A stretch of 64,000 bases of DNA, taken from contig NZ_FNIG01000008.1 of the NCBI RefSeq assembly GCF_900103915.1, positions 62,001-126,000 on the forward strand, written 5' to 3'. This DNA is from Tenuibacillus multivorans (GTDB lineage: Bacteria > Bacillota > Bacilli > Bacillales > Alkalibacillaceae). Shown here piece after piece: positions 39,942 through 50,057 of the stretch (its first letter is position 1; the number at the start of each line of letters is the position of its first letter). The notes under the pieces are model-generated. The model did not search any database and was not told the DNA's origin. It was given only the letters and a program-made list of their open reading frames with translations. A program made the position numbers and the translations under genes.

Positions 39942-41687
39942 TTAACGCATGATAGCCGGAAAAAGTATTTCTTTTTTTATAACATCCATGATACCGACTG
40001 GCGTAATTCGAATGTAAGGTAAGTGTGTTGACGATAAGAATAATAACGTATAGACAGGGTCACTGTGCGAATAACCAAAGTCTTGGAGTAATTTCTTTAA
40101 TTCTCTCTCTTTTTCAATTAACTCCTCCATTGGTATATTCGTCATCACACCTCTGATTGGAAGTGGTAATTCAAAGATCACTTCACCTGCATGGGCAATC
40201 ACGATGCCACCACCTATTTCCTTCATTCGATCAAAAGCTAATTTCATATCTCGTTTACTTTTTCCAACTAAAATAATATCTCCCGTGTTGGAGTAAGAGC
40301 TTACTAACCCGCCTAGTCGTTTTGTAAACCCTTTTAAATAAGTTGATACGCGCCATTCACCATCACGATCGATTAGCATCACATAAGCTTCATCCTCTGA
40401 TCGTGCCAAAACATTTTTGTCCGCTTCAGAACGAATCGGATAGGGTTTCATAATGACATCATTCACCATTTCCATTCCAACTGGCATTGAAAAACGCAAT
40501 TCATCAGGGTCTAGCTCCCAATCAATCTCCATTTTGGTTAATTGGAATTTTTCCCAATCCATCTCATAAGGCTGACCGACATATTCATGATCTTTAACGA
40601 TCCATTCTCCTTTGGCCAATACGGAGGCTGGTGTTGGGTCTTCCTTAGAATGTAAAAAATTAATATGTGCGACTCGTCCGGGGGCAATGCTGCCGAGACG
40701 GTTATCTAAAGAAAAATATTTAGCTGGATTAATCGTCGCCATCGAATAAGCATCCTCTAACGGAACACCTTCTTCAATGGCAATTTGAATACATTCATTA
40801 ATAATACCTTTATCATAAAACGACGGCGTCGAACCATCTGTCGTATAAAGGACATAGTCCCAAACATTAAGTTCTAGTTCGTTAAGATCCTGAAGTACCT
40901 TTCTTAAGTCTGGTCGAATAGACGATTGACGAATCGCCGCATAATATCCAAGCTCAAGCCTACGGTACAGTTCTTCACCTGAAATGGATTCATGATCCCC
41001 ATCAGCTCCCAATAATTTCATTTTCGTTAATGTTTTTTTAGAAGCACCAGGGAAATGACCTTCAACGACTTTGCGTAGACGCTTCGTTTCTTGCATCCAG
41101 TACAATCCACGTTCGTCTTCACGTAAAATATCCGGCCAGTTCGTAAGCTCGCCACCTTGAATGACCGCTTCATGATTTAGCCATTTTAATACATCTTCAT
41201 CATCTAAAAACTCTACTTCCTCTCTTAGCTCTGATTGCGAGCTAAAGCGCGCCCACCAAAACAACGACACTGGCATGTTTTGTAACTCATCCAGTAGAGA
41301 AAACGCTTTCTTATCATCCAATAATAATAGCCACATCAGATTATCATTGACTAATGTAGACGTTCCTGTTTTCAGTGCATATTCCGCTAAAGAATGGGGA
41401 TTATATAACTGAAATGGATGCGAATGTGGTTCGATATAGCCTGGGACTAAATATCGTCCCTTACAGTTGATCACTTCCGTTTTAGGTGACATTTTTTCTG
41501 GTAATTCTTCACCAACATAAACGATGCGATCTTCATAAATCCATATATTCGCCGTCATCCATTTTTTAAGAAAAACGTTTAAGTATGTTGCTTGCTTGAG
41601 AATTTTTGTTGGCGCCAGATGGCCGTCTACAACGGCAACATGCTCTCTTAGCTGTCGATTTCGCCATCTGTACAGATGTTCGTTCAT
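39942..41687 (-). CDS. yerA: Adenine deaminase-like amidohydrolase YerA
   Basis: A 581-residue metal-dependent amidohydrolase close in length to B. subtilis YerA. The metal motif is PGYIEPHSHPFQ near residue 85; LLGADGDHESISG, TTDGSTPSFYDKG and APGRVAHINFL follow, then the AdeC C-terminal domain. The AdeC family turns adenine into hypoxanthine, but YerA itself is not proven to do so. The start at 41687 has GGGGG seven bases upstream. First gene before yerB and yerC. Confidence 0.87.
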   Translation of the reverse strand: MNEHLYRWRNRQLREHVAVVDGHLAPTKILKQATYLNVFLKKWMTANIWIYEDRIVYVGEELPEKMSPKTEVINCKGRYLVPGYIEPHSHPFQLYNPHSLAEYALKTGTSTLVNDNLMWLLLLDDKKAFSLLDELQNMPVSLFWWARFSSQSELREEVEFLDDEDVLKWLNHEAVIQGGELTNWPDILREDERGLYWMQETKRLRKVVEGHFPGASKKTLTKMKLLGADGDHESISGEELYRRLELGYYAAIRQSSIRPDLRKVLQDLNELELNVWDYVLYTTDGSTPSFYDKGIINECIQIAIEEGVPLEDAYSMATINPAKYFSLDNRLGSIAPGRVAHINFLHSKEDPTPASVLAKGEWIVKDHEYVGQPYEMDWEKFQLTKMEIDWELDPDELRFSMPVGMEMVNDVIMKPYPIRSEADKNVLARSEDEAYVMLIDRDGEWRVSTYLKGFTKRLGGLVSSYSNTGDIILVGKSKRDMKLAFDRMKEIGGGIVIAHAGEVIFELPLPIRGVMTNIPMEELIEKERELKKLLQDFGYSHSDPVYTLLFLSSTHLPYIRITPVGIMDVIKKEILFPAIMR

Positions 41688-41757
41688 CAATATCCCCCGT
41701 TTCAAACTATCATTACTTAGATTTTAATACATTAAAACTGTGAAGGGAAGGGGTAAA

Positions 41758-42012
41758 ATGGGAAAACAAAACATTGGGACCATTAATGCTTTAACTCGAA
41801 TTACGTGTGGCTTATTTTTTATCGTCTTTGGGACAGTTCGACTCATTAAGCGTCCATGGAACCAAAGCTACTGGACCATTGTATTATTATCAGCCATGAA
41901 AGTTGGCGAAGGTATTGTTCGATACTGCCCAGTTACAGACGCGGTTCAACAAAGAATGAACCAAGACGAGCATTCCTCCCAACACGATTCCGATGCAATT
42001 AATCCGAGTTAA
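41758..42012 (+). CDS. DUF2892 small membrane protein (YgaP-like)
   Basis: An 84-residue protein with the DUF2892 layout: NIGTINALTRITCGLFFIVFG as first helix region, a second short helix, then VGEGIVRYCPVTDAV, the conserved Cys-Pro motif. Function unknown. Start at ATG 41758 behind GAAGGGG, six codons inside a longer frame. Divergent from yerA. Confidence 0.75.
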   Translation: MGKQNIGTINALTRITCGLFFIVFGTVRLIKRPWNQSYWTIVLLSAMKVGEGIVRYCPVTDAVQQRMNQDEHSSQHDSDAINPS

Positions 42013-42016
42013 GCCA

Positions 42017-42041
42017 AACTGTCAGATTTGATCTGACAGTT
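42017..42041. terminator. Bidirectional terminator
   Basis: AACTGTCAGAT / ATCTGACAGTT is a perfect 11-bp stem with a 3-base loop and a run of seven T, between convergent genes. Confidence 0.88.
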
Positions 42042-42044
42042 TTT

Positions 42045-42230
42045 TTATTTATCCAAAGGTACCGCTTCAAAGATAATCTCTTGTCTAACGGGCTCAGGGT
42101 CCTGATTATTTTGCTCCTTAAATACCGGTTTCTCAATTCGTTTAACCGGCATATATCCGTCCTTTTTGATTTGATCAACGCATTCATTTACCGATGAAAA
42201 ATCACTCACTCTGTATCTTTTCTTCTTCAC
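42045..42230 (-). CDS. yebG: YebG (NETI-motif family) protein
   Basis: A 61-residue protein reading [20 protein letters not shown] and [13 protein letters not shown], as in YebG of Bacillus. The motif corresponding to NETI is degenerate here (SSVNE). Function unknown. It overlaps yebE by 29 bases, as expected for the yebE-yebG pair. Confidence 0.8.
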   Translation of the reverse strand: MKKKRYRVSDFSSVNECVDQIKKDGYMPVKRIEKPVFKEQNNQDPEPVRQEIIFEAVPLDK

Positions 42231-42768
42231 GTTTTAATCGTCTCCCCTTCACTTTCTTAACCCAGAAACCACCAAAAATTTGCCGTGGTTCATAAGCGAT
42301 GATAAAGGCCTTAGGGTCAATGTCTTTAATCGTTTCATATAGCATAAACTCATATCGACGCGGTGTTAAAACTTGAATAACTAATCGGTCCCCTTCCATA
42401 CCATAAGCAAACCAACTGGTCACCCCATAGCCTTTTTCCCTTAATGATTCCGTAAATGGAATATCTGGATTAGAAGATACCACATTAACCGTAATATAAC
42501 CAATCGCAAGCTTTTCTTCAATCTTCATCCCAGAGATCACCCCTAACCCAAAACCTAAAGCATAAGCAATTAAGTTTTGGATTTGATCAAGGTTTTCTAA
42601 AACTAATCCAAGACCTAGCGTATAGGCTGTTATTTCAAATACTCCAACAGATGCAGCGAGATATCTTTTTCCTTTTAACGTAAAAATCATTCGAACCGTT
42701 AATAAAGATACATAGACAATATTTACACTTAAAATAATCACAAGCATGACGATGCCATTTTCAAGCAT
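42202..42768 (-). CDS. yebE: DUF2179 membrane protein YebE
   Basis: About 188 residues with three membrane helices, followed by a cytoplasmic DUF2179 domain ([22 protein letters not shown], then [14 protein letters not shown]) and a basic tail ([13 protein letters not shown]). Function unknown. AAGGAG stands nine bases before the ATG at 42768; an ATG at 42777 is the alternative. Confidence 0.85.
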   Translation of the reverse strand: MLENGIVMLVIILSVNIVYVSLLTVRMIFTLKGKRYLAASVGVFEITAYTLGLGLVLENLDQIQNLIAYALGFGLGVISGMKIEEKLAIGYITVNVVSSNPDIPFTESLREKGYGVTSWFAYGMEGDRLVIQVLTPRRYEFMLYETIKDIDPKAFIIAYEPRQIFGGFWVKKVKGRRLKREEEKIQSE

Positions 42769-42860
42769 ATCTGACATCTCCTTCCTCTCCAAATCAATTC
42801 ATATATCAAGTCATACACCCATTGCATATGCTAAAACAAAACATTAAGTAGGTGATAAAC

Positions 42861-43292
42861 ATGAATTCATTCAAGCATATGCATGAATGGCGTGACAATA
42901 TTGATCGATTTTTTGGAGAATCATTTTGGAATGAATTTGAAGGTATTCTAAAACCGAATATCCCGTACGTCAATATATATCGCAAAGATTATGAAATTTT
43001 ATGTGTCATTAACATTCCCGGAATTCGGCAAATCAAACAAATTGACTGCCAAGTAGATGGCTATAATATTCAAATCGAAGGGGACATAACCATTCCAGCT
43101 TCAGGTTATGAATTAATTGAAGAAGAAATAGTACAAGGGAGCTTCAACCGAACGATTGAGCTCCCTTATAGAGTAAGAGATGACAAGGTCAATGCCCGTT
43201 ATGAACATGGACTCGTCTGGATTCATTTATACAAAGACGTTCAAGACAATAAAAAGTCACGGTCCATCTCGATTAAGGATGGCGATAAATAA
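42861..43292 (+). CDS. Hsp20/alpha-crystallin-like protein (CotM type)
   Basis: A 143-residue protein with an N-terminal helical part (EWRDNIDRFFGESFWNEFEG) and a degenerate alpha-crystallin domain: VNIYRKDYEILCVINIPGI, then GSFNRTIELPYRV and a closing beta strand. Small heat-shock proteins of this divergent type are found in Bacillus spore coats. Start ATG 42861 behind AGGTG. Confidence 0.75.
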   Translation: MNSFKHMHEWRDNIDRFFGESFWNEFEGILKPNIPYVNIYRKDYEILCVINIPGIRQIKQIDCQVDGYNIQIEGDITIPASGYELIEEEIVQGSFNRTIELPYRVRDDKVNARYEHGLVWIHLYKDVQDNKKSRSISIKDGDK

Positions 43293-43293
43293 C

Positions 43294-44625
43294 TTACGCT
43301 AAAAAGATAAAGTATAGAATGAATATCACAAATAAGCCATACATGATCGGATGAATTTCTTTACCGCGGCCTTTAACGATCATGGTAATGGGATAAAAGA
43401 TAAATCCGACTGCTATACCTGTAGCGATACTATACGTCAGTGGCATCGCAATGACAGTTAAAAATGCAGGTACAGCGATTTCGAGCTTATCCCAATCCAC
43501 TTCTTTTAAGTTAGCTGCCATTAAAATTCCGACAATGATTAAGGCCGGAGCTGTCACTTCGGAGGTTACAACACTTAATAATGGTGAAAAGAATAAAGCT
43601 AATAAGAATAAACCAGCTGTCACAACGGAAGCAAACCCTGTACGACCACCGGCACCGACACCTGTAGTGGATTCTATAAATGACGTTGTCGTTGACGTCC
43701 CTAAAACGGAACCCGCTACCGTAGCTGTTGAGTCAGAGAATAATGCGCGACTAGCACGTGGCAGCTTATCATTCTTCATTAAGCCACCCTGTGTTGCCAC
43801 TGCGACTAATGTGCCGGCTGTATCAAAGAAGTCAACAAATAAGAACGTCATAATCACAACAAGCATCTCAAGCGTGAAAATTTCACCAAAATGATCAAGC
43901 GCCACACCAAATGTTGGTTCTAAGCTTGGAACAGATCCTACAACATCATTCACGCCTGATGGTGGGTCGATTAATCCAACGACCATACCCGCAATAGCCG
44001 TGACGATCATGCCATAAAAAACGCCACCCTTAAAGCCTTTAACTAATAAAATAACCGTCACAAACACACCGAAAATGGCTAATAAAGTTGTCGGTTCTGT
44101 AAGATCACCTAATGCCAAAAAGGTATCCGGGTTAGCCTCGATAATTCCCACGTTTGTAAGACCGATAAATGCAATATAAATTCCAATACCAGCCCCAACA
44201 GCTAGTTTTAAGTTTTTAGGAATCGCATTAATGACGCGTTCGCGAATACCAGTGAGTGTTAACACGATGAAAATTAGTCCTGAAGCAAGCACACCCGCTA
44301 AGGCTGTCTCCCATGGAATACCATAGCCTAATACAACCGTATAAGCAAAAAACGCATTTAAGCCCATACCCGGCGCTAATGCAATCGGATATTTAGCTAA
44401 TAGCCCCATAATTAAAGTCCCGATGGCAGCGGCTAAAGCTGTTGCAGTAAAGATAGCGCCTTTATCCATTCTAGTAACTCCCTCGGGTAGATCGATACCA
44501 TCAAGTGAAAGCACACTAGGGTTTACAAACAAAATATATGCCATCGCTAGGAAAGTCGTAATCCCAGCGATCGTCTCACGGCGATAGTTCGTACCGTGTT
44601 GATCGAACTTGAAGTAATTTTTCAT
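43294..44625 (-). CDS. pbuG: Hypoxanthine/guanine permease PbuG
   Basis: A 443-residue NCS2/AzgA-family transporter: YRRETIAGITTFLAMAYILFVNP, GMGLNAFFAYTV, the EPTTLLAIFG and STTTSFIESTTGVGAGGRTG motifs, and 12 or more membrane helices. It imports hypoxanthine and guanine by proton symport. A guanine riboswitch controls it. guaA, which lies beside pbuG in B. subtilis, is absent here. Confidence 0.94.
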   Translation of the reverse strand: MKNYFKFDQHGTNYRRETIAGITTFLAMAYILFVNPSVLSLDGIDLPEGVTRMDKGAIFTATALAAAIGTLIMGLLAKYPIALAPGMGLNAFFAYTVVLGYGIPWETALAGVLASGLIFIVLTLTGIRERVINAIPKNLKLAVGAGIGIYIAFIGLTNVGIIEANPDTFLALGDLTEPTTLLAIFGVFVTVILLVKGFKGGVFYGMIVTAIAGMVVGLIDPPSGVNDVVGSVPSLEPTFGVALDHFGEIFTLEMLVVIMTFLFVDFFDTAGTLVAVATQGGLMKNDKLPRASRALFSDSTATVAGSVLGTSTTTSFIESTTGVGAGGRTGFASVVTAGLFLLALFFSPLLSVVTSEVTAPALIIVGILMAANLKEVDWDKLEIAVPAFLTVIAMPLTYSIATGIAVGFIFYPITMIVKGRGKEIHPIMYGLFVIFILYFIFLA

Positions 44626-44660
44626 TATGGTTTCCTCCCCTAGAAACACCAAAAAAACAA

Positions 44661-44688
44661 AAAACTCTTGGTTTTCACCAAGAGTTTT
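44661..44688 (-). terminator. Regulatory terminator of the guanine riboswitch
   Basis: AAAACTCTTGGT / ACCAAGAGTTTT perfect 12-bp stem with a GAAA loop, then a T tract on the minus strand, 36 bases before the pbuG start. Confidence 0.88.
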
Positions 44689-44754
44689 ACGAGGAAAATT
44701 GCATTAAAGACAGTCGCCTATTATAAACATGACGACATCATCTATATGCGCAAT

Positions 44755-44823
44755 CCCCGTAGTCGAACCATTTACGGTGGTCCGGTAGAAACTCTTAGGC
44801 CATATCCCTAATATTATACGAGG
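44755..44823 (-). promoter_or_regulatory. Guanine-sensing purine riboswitch
   Basis: The minus strand reads CCTCGTATAATATTAGGGA, ATGGCCTAAGAGTTTCTACC, CCGTAAATGG and GACTACGGGG, the purine aptamer with paired P1 ends. The C in GACTACG at the base-pairing position indicates guanine or hypoxanthine and not adenine. Confidence 0.95.
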
Positions 44824-44876
44824 TGTTTCATTTTTTATTTTTTACAATTATACTTTACACGCCTTTACAAAATTCG

Positions 44877-47087
44877 TCAACCCAATAAATTTTCTACGAC
44901 TCGATTCCAAAGCCTATAAATCTCATGATGATTACGATCTAACGGTTCATCACGATAAACCGTACGTTCATAATAACGCGTTAAGGCTGACATATCAGAG
45001 TGACCATACCAACGGTCAACTTTTTGTGCGTATTCATTTAACGTCTGACCCTCTTCAAGCGCCAGGCCTTGATTTGCTAATAATTTCAAAATAAATTGAT
45101 AACCATCTGTAAACGTAGCGACATCTCGATTATGAGCCATTTGTTTCTTTTTCCACTTCCCAAGAATGGCGTACCGTTTTTTCATGACCAACCAGAAGAT
45201 TAAACCGAGTAGCACGACAGCTACTCCGATTAACAGATATTTCGTCGGATTAGATAAGGAGAAGAAAGCTCCGGCTTGGTTTTCCTCCTCATCTTCACTG
45301 TCATCTGAATCTTCTTCTTGTAAATCAGGCTGTTCTGTTGGTTCTGGCGTTTGGTAATCCTGTTCACGCTCTAAAATATCATTAATATCTTCACCTGAAA
45401 CAAAATTACTTGGGTTACTAAAACCAACCGTAGGCTCGAATGGTACCCAACCTACATTCGGAAAATAAACCTCAACCCATGAGTGAGCATTATTATTTTG
45501 AATTTCATACTCGGGTTGACTGCCTTCAAACATATCCTCGCCAACGACTCGTTCGCCACCTGTAAAGCCTTTTACCCATCTAGCTGGGATATCAATAGCT
45601 CTTAGCATAACGACCATCGATGTTGAGAAGTTATCACAATAACCGACTTGGCTTTCAAATAAAAATTGATCAACATAATCCTCATCATCGTCAGGCACAG
45701 GAACATCCTGTGTTTCATAGCGAAAGCCCTCTCGAGTAAAGTAATCCTCTATCGCCTTTGCCTTATCGTAACGATTATCTTCATCAGCTACGACCTCTTC
45801 AGCTAAATTTACCACTCTGTCAGGTAATGTATCTGGCAATTGAAGGTAATCAGCTAAATGGTCTTGATTTTGCCCCCCTGTAATTTTCCTCATTTCATTA
45901 ATGGGGTAAAACGGTCTTAAAACCTCTAACTGATATTCATCAGGTAATCTATTTTCATCATCAACTATTGAAAACACTTCACCTGTAGCCGTATTATAAT
46001 TCACCGTCATATTGTCTTGATTAGAAAGGATTTGCTCCGTTCCATACATATAAACTAATTTATTTAATAAACCCGGTTCTTCAAACTGGATATGGGCTTG
46101 ATCTTCATTTAATTCAACGATATCACGATATTCCTGCAAGCCATGAACATCTCCAGAGGAATTCGTAAACTCACCTTCATCACTTCTTACCCAACCTTTT
46201 CCGGTATAGGTATCCTTCGTCTCGACCTTCCAATATTGCGACTTCGGTGCCTGTGCATAAAACACAGTCGTATCATCCATCACAAAGCCACCGCCAAGGC
46301 GCTGGTCATTTTCACCATAACCGATTTTCTGAACGCTACCACCCGGCCCTTCGCCACCAATTCCATTTTCCGCTGCACTCTGAAGAAATGGAACTGGATC
46401 TGGCCAAATCGGATCATATTTCGGTGCGGCATAACCGATGACCGTACTAAACCCAATCACAACCAATAAAGGCGCAACCCATTTCACTAACGTTTTCATA
46501 GGTGGTGTACGGAGTTTTTCCTTTTCAACCATATGCTGAAGATGAGCTATGCCAAGCAATGCGACACCTATCACAAACGCTCGCAAAATAGCGTTCGTCG
46601 CATCAAAGGTTGTAAACGTATCAAGCACGGTTAAATAAATAAACGTAAATAACGTAAATGAGAACGGCTTCTTCCGTACAGCAAACCAGTAATATAATAA
46701 ATAACTCATCATCCATAAGAGAATGAGGAATAAAAAGGTTCTAAAGCTCGATGATAATTGAAACCAATCCTGTGAAAAAACAGCGGACAGATTCACCTGA
46801 ATATCCGCGAATAATTGCGCAAACCATTCTCTAGAAAGGAATGGTTCATTAAAGAAAATTTGATGAAGGACAAATAACATCCCTAAAAATTTTAACGGTG
46901 ATACAATCCACCATGGTAGATAAGATGCCGATAAAATAAAGCATAAAATGATATACAAGAAAAAGGCTGACGTATGACCTGTATCCGTAACTTGAGCCAG
47001 TGGATAAATCCACTCAAGAAGTAGAATTAATCCACCAAAATACAAGACTAGCGATATGATTTGATTTTCTTTCTTGACGTCTCGCAT
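44877..47087 (-). CDS. yebA: Transglutaminase-domain membrane protein YebA
   Basis: A 736-residue protein: six or so N-terminal membrane helices, an external transglutaminase-like domain with catalytic Cys in GYCDNFSTSMVVMLRA, His in NNAHSWVEVYF and Asp-like WVPFEP, an acidic linker, one more membrane helix and a DUF4129 tail. Together with yeaD and yeaC it forms a conserved Bacillus module, possibly for secreted protein or wall processing. Its ATG overlaps the yeaD stop (TGATG). Confidence 0.9.
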   Translation of the reverse strand: MRDVKKENQIISLVLYFGGLILLLEWIYPLAQVTDTGHTSAFFLYIILCFILSASYLPWWIVSPLKFLGMLFVLHQIFFNEPFLSREWFAQLFADIQVNLSAVFSQDWFQLSSSFRTFLFLILLWMMSYLLYYWFAVRKKPFSFTLFTFIYLTVLDTFTTFDATNAILRAFVIGVALLGIAHLQHMVEKEKLRTPPMKTLVKWVAPLLVVIGFSTVIGYAAPKYDPIWPDPVPFLQSAAENGIGGEGPGGSVQKIGYGENDQRLGGGFVMDDTTVFYAQAPKSQYWKVETKDTYTGKGWVRSDEGEFTNSSGDVHGLQEYRDIVELNEDQAHIQFEEPGLLNKLVYMYGTEQILSNQDNMTVNYNTATGEVFSIVDDENRLPDEYQLEVLRPFYPINEMRKITGGQNQDHLADYLQLPDTLPDRVVNLAEEVVADEDNRYDKAKAIEDYFTREGFRYETQDVPVPDDDEDYVDQFLFESQVGYCDNFSTSMVVMLRAIDIPARWVKGFTGGERVVGEDMFEGSQPEYEIQNNNAHSWVEVYFPNVGWVPFEPTVGFSNPSNFVSGEDINDILEREQDYQTPEPTEQPDLQEEDSDDSEDEEENQAGAFFSLSNPTKYLLIGVAVVLLGLIFWLVMKKRYAILGKWKKKQMAHNRDVATFTDGYQFILKLLANQGLALEEGQTLNEYAQKVDRWYGHSDMSALTRYYERTVYRDEPLDRNHHEIYRLWNRVVENLLG

Positions 47088-48355
47088 CAGGTATTCACCT
47101 CTATCGATTTCCGTGTCAATCTATCTTCATGGAGCCAAGTTACGATTATGCCATGTTGATCAAGCTGATCGAACGAAGACCTTAGCTCACTCGTCATCTC
47201 ATGCTTACCTTTAATAAAAATCAAGCTAATTTTAGCATCCTGTTGATTAATCTGTAAAAGCGATCGGAATAATCGTTGGTCGATATGATGTGTTATGACA
47301 ACTAGATTACGATCATTCGAAATTAACGTTCCTTCTTTTAATAGTTTTAAAGAAAAAGGCGCTTCTTCTTCAACCAACTGAATTTCTGAGAGGAAGCGCG
47401 TTAACTGATCTAATTGGCGTCTCCCTTGATCTAATTTCACTTCCCTACGTTGATTGCCAATCGCAACGAAGGACACGCGACCATGGTCACCAATAGAATG
47501 TCGTGCAATCGAGTTAGCTACTTCAACACATGCTTCAAACGCTAGCCAATCCTTTTCATCTTGATTGATTACATTTAACACAATCGCTAAATCCTTATGC
47601 TTCTCCTGTTCAAACTCCTTTGTGACAAGCTTTTGCTTTTTAGCTGTCGTTTTCCAATCTAACCAAGAAACACGATCACCTGGCGCATAATCTCTTACAC
47701 CCGAAACTAAATTCGTATGATTGGCTTTGATCGAATAAGCACTTTGTTCGCCTTCTTCAAAATGTGCTATTTCTGAATTTATATTTAAATTAATTTCCCT
47801 TGGTTCAACTAAAAGATCCATTGGAACGGAGTAGACCTTCTCTTTTTTTACAAGTCCAAGGAAATCACCTGTTAAGATTTTAACATTTTCAAGATGGTGC
47901 TTCCCCCTTGGAATTGAAGGAACTTCATAGGAGTAAACCACACGTCTTCTAAACCGCGGAAATAAAATCGTTTTATTCATTTTACGGTTTAACAAAGATT
48001 CAGGCTTCCGTAAATATTGGTATTTAAAATGCCGCGTATCACTGTAATTAATGCTTCTCGGTAATTGATCCTCGACAATAATAAATAATATCGGAAACGG
48101 GATTGGACTTTTGATCGTTAAATTGACATTTAACGTCTGCCCAGCCTGCATGTGTTTTCTTGATACGTGACGTTCAACTTTCAATAACGACAACGGGTAA
48201 AATATCATTAAAAATGAATAAAGCAATATCGGCACAAAACCAAAGAATAAAAACCAGCTCACAAATCCACCTTGAAACATTGCATACGAAAATAATGCCC
48301 CAAGTAACAGCAATACTAGGATAAAACGGATAATCGTTCCTATTGGTTTTAACAT
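47087..48355 (-). CDS. yeaD: DUF58 protein YeaD
   Basis: A 422-residue protein with two N-terminal membrane helices and a DUF58/vWA-like domain (the signature GVRDYAPGDRVSWLDWKTTAK is visible). These partners of MoxR ATPases are thought to help assemble or activate protein complexes. The start at 48355 (MLKPIGTII) follows GAGG and begins just past the yeaC stop; a longer frame overlaps yeaC. Confidence 0.88.
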   Translation of the reverse strand: MLKPIGTIIRFILVLLLLGALFSYAMFQGGFVSWFLFFGFVPILLYSFLMIFYPLSLLKVERHVSRKHMQAGQTLNVNLTIKSPIPFPILFIIVEDQLPRSINYSDTRHFKYQYLRKPESLLNRKMNKTILFPRFRRRVVYSYEVPSIPRGKHHLENVKILTGDFLGLVKKEKVYSVPMDLLVEPREINLNINSEIAHFEEGEQSAYSIKANHTNLVSGVRDYAPGDRVSWLDWKTTAKKQKLVTKEFEQEKHKDLAIVLNVINQDEKDWLAFEACVEVANSIARHSIGDHGRVSFVAIGNQRREVKLDQGRRQLDQLTRFLSEIQLVEEEAPFSLKLLKEGTLISNDRNLVVITHHIDQRLFRSLLQINQQDAKISLIFIKGKHEMTSELRSSFDQLDQHGIIVTWLHEDRLTRKSIEVNT

Positions 48356-48356
48356 A

Positions 48357-49313
48357 TTAACCTCGTTCAATCGGTACAATTGTTTTTTTGACAATGTCAT
48401 TAAGAATGGACGCTGGTGTTTTCCCTTCGAATTTGGCCTCGGAAGAAATAATCACCCGGTGACCTAATACGTGTGAAGTTAAATGCTTAATATCATCTGG
48501 TAAAACATAGTCACGCTTTTGAATAAAGGCATAGGCTTTTGCCGCTTTCATCATAGAAATAGATGCACGCGGACTGGCTCCGAGTTCAAGTAATGGATGC
48601 GTTCTAGTGCCATTCACAATGTAAACAATATATTTTTTAATCGCATCACTAACATAAACATCCTTAACTTCCTCTTGAAGCTGGATGAGATCTTCCTTCT
48701 GCATCACAGCATCTAAACGATCAATCGGATGTACAGACGACGTCCGATCAAGCATTTGAATTTCCTCATCCTTCGTTGGATACCCAAGACTTAACTTTAG
48801 TAGAAAACGATCCAACTGGGCTTCAGGTAATGGATAAGTCCCCTCATACTCAATCGGGTTTTGTGTCGCCATCACAAAAAAAGGACGCTTTAATTCCATT
48901 GTAGTCCCATCAACCGTAATATTTCTTTCCTCCATACTTTCTAGTAAGGCGGATTGTGTTTTCGGCGAAGTACGATTAATCTCATCGGCTAATACAATGT
49001 TTCCTAAAATCGGACCTGGACGAAACTCAAAATTCATCTCTTTCTGATTATAAATGGAAACACCTGTCACATCAGATGGTAACAAATCAGGTGTGAATTG
49101 AATTCGTTTAAATTCCAAGTCAAATGACTTTGCCAACGCCCGAACAAGCATTGTTTTACCTACACCAGGTACATCCTCAAGTAAAACATGCCCCTCAGCA
49201 AGTAAAGCTAATAGACTTAATTCAATGGCCTCACGATTTCCGACCATAACTTTTTCCATATTATCTAACAACTGTTCAACCTTTGATTGTTGAGCTGTCA
49301 TCTGTTGTGTCAT
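48357..49313 (-). CDS. yeaC: MoxR-family AAA ATPase YeaC
   Basis: A 318-residue AAA+ protein with Walker A GVGKTMLVRAL, Walker B VLADEINRTSPKTQ, sensor 1 ATQNPIEYEGTYPLPEAQLDRF and the C-terminal lid (GASPRASISMMKAAKA). MoxR proteins act as chaperones in small operons with DUF58 and transglutaminase proteins, as here. Ribosome site AGGAGG. First gene of yeaC-yeaD-yebA. Confidence 0.93.
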   Translation of the reverse strand: MTQQMTAQQSKVEQLLDNMEKVMVGNREAIELSLLALLAEGHVLLEDVPGVGKTMLVRALAKSFDLEFKRIQFTPDLLPSDVTGVSIYNQKEMNFEFRPGPILGNIVLADEINRTSPKTQSALLESMEERNITVDGTTMELKRPFFVMATQNPIEYEGTYPLPEAQLDRFLLKLSLGYPTKDEEIQMLDRTSSVHPIDRLDAVMQKEDLIQLQEEVKDVYVSDAIKKYIVYIVNGTRTHPLLELGASPRASISMMKAAKAYAFIQKRDYVLPDDIKHLTSHVLGHRVIISSEAKFEGKTPASILNDIVKKTIVPIERG

Positions 49314-49477
49314 CCCTTCTACCTCCTATTACTAACTTCTATCTCTCTAAACAAAGAAATCTAACTTGCTTAGAATATGCACCCAGCATTTGGGTTACTT
49401 TAACAAACAAAATCTTACATTTTGCCTAACTCTATCATACTATAAAAGTTTAACTAATTGTCAGAAAAATTATACTA

Positions 49478-49618
49478 TCAATCTTTATCTTTCTGTGATT
49501 TTTCTTGTAATCTTTTCATATTCTCACGATAGTTCCGACACTTTTCTTTAAAGCAGGTCGGACGAAAATCCTTGGGTAGTCGGTCCTTAAATTTTTCATA
49601 ACAAAAACACTTCTCCAT
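49478..49618 (-). CDS. Cysteine-rich mini-protein, 46 residues
   Basis: An ATG at 49618 follows GAAGGGGAATAAC. The protein reads MEKCFCYEKFKDRLPKDF, then RPTCFKEKCRNYRENMKR and a charged tail. Four cysteines (CxC and CxxxxC) could form a small zinc site. I do not recognise the family. The bases 49314-49477 hold no other feature. Confidence 0.5.
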   Translation of the reverse strand: MEKCFCYEKFKDRLPKDFRPTCFKEKCRNYRENMKRLQEKSQKDKD

Positions 49619-50057
49619 GTTATTCCCCTTCAACTTATGCTTAACTCTATGATAACATTAATATATTTTGATTCGTTTGTAAAAAATAGGATTTCAGTTG
49701 ATGTTTTCTGAAGTTTCAGAAAGTTATTTGATGAAATTGAGCATATGCCTGATTTACAGAAAAAAGTGATGTACTTCACTTATTAGTTTTTGCTATGGGG
49801 CAGATAGTGGACTTTTTATGGTTTGAGGGTTAAATCAGAGCTTGCGGAATAAGACACTCCCGTTATCCTTAAAAACTAATGCTCGAATTTTATATTCCCG
49901 TTTATTTTAATGGTAAACATGGACAGCTTTACTTGTAACCTTTTAATTTGTTGAGTTTGTGGCTTTTGTTGATTGTGTTGAATATAATGGGGTATAATAA
50001 TAAAGAAAGGAGTTAATCACAGTTAATAAATAATTAGATTCTCCACAATGAAATGTG
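49619..50057 (+). other. Intergenic stretch with an orphan promoter and ribosome site
   Basis: Nothing coding is visible. Near 49975-50022 there is a promoter-like TTGATT and GTATAATAA, then AAAGGAG, but no start codon follows at a useful distance: the sequence runs into a transposon remnant. This may be the upstream half of a gene cut by insertion. Confidence 0.35.
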
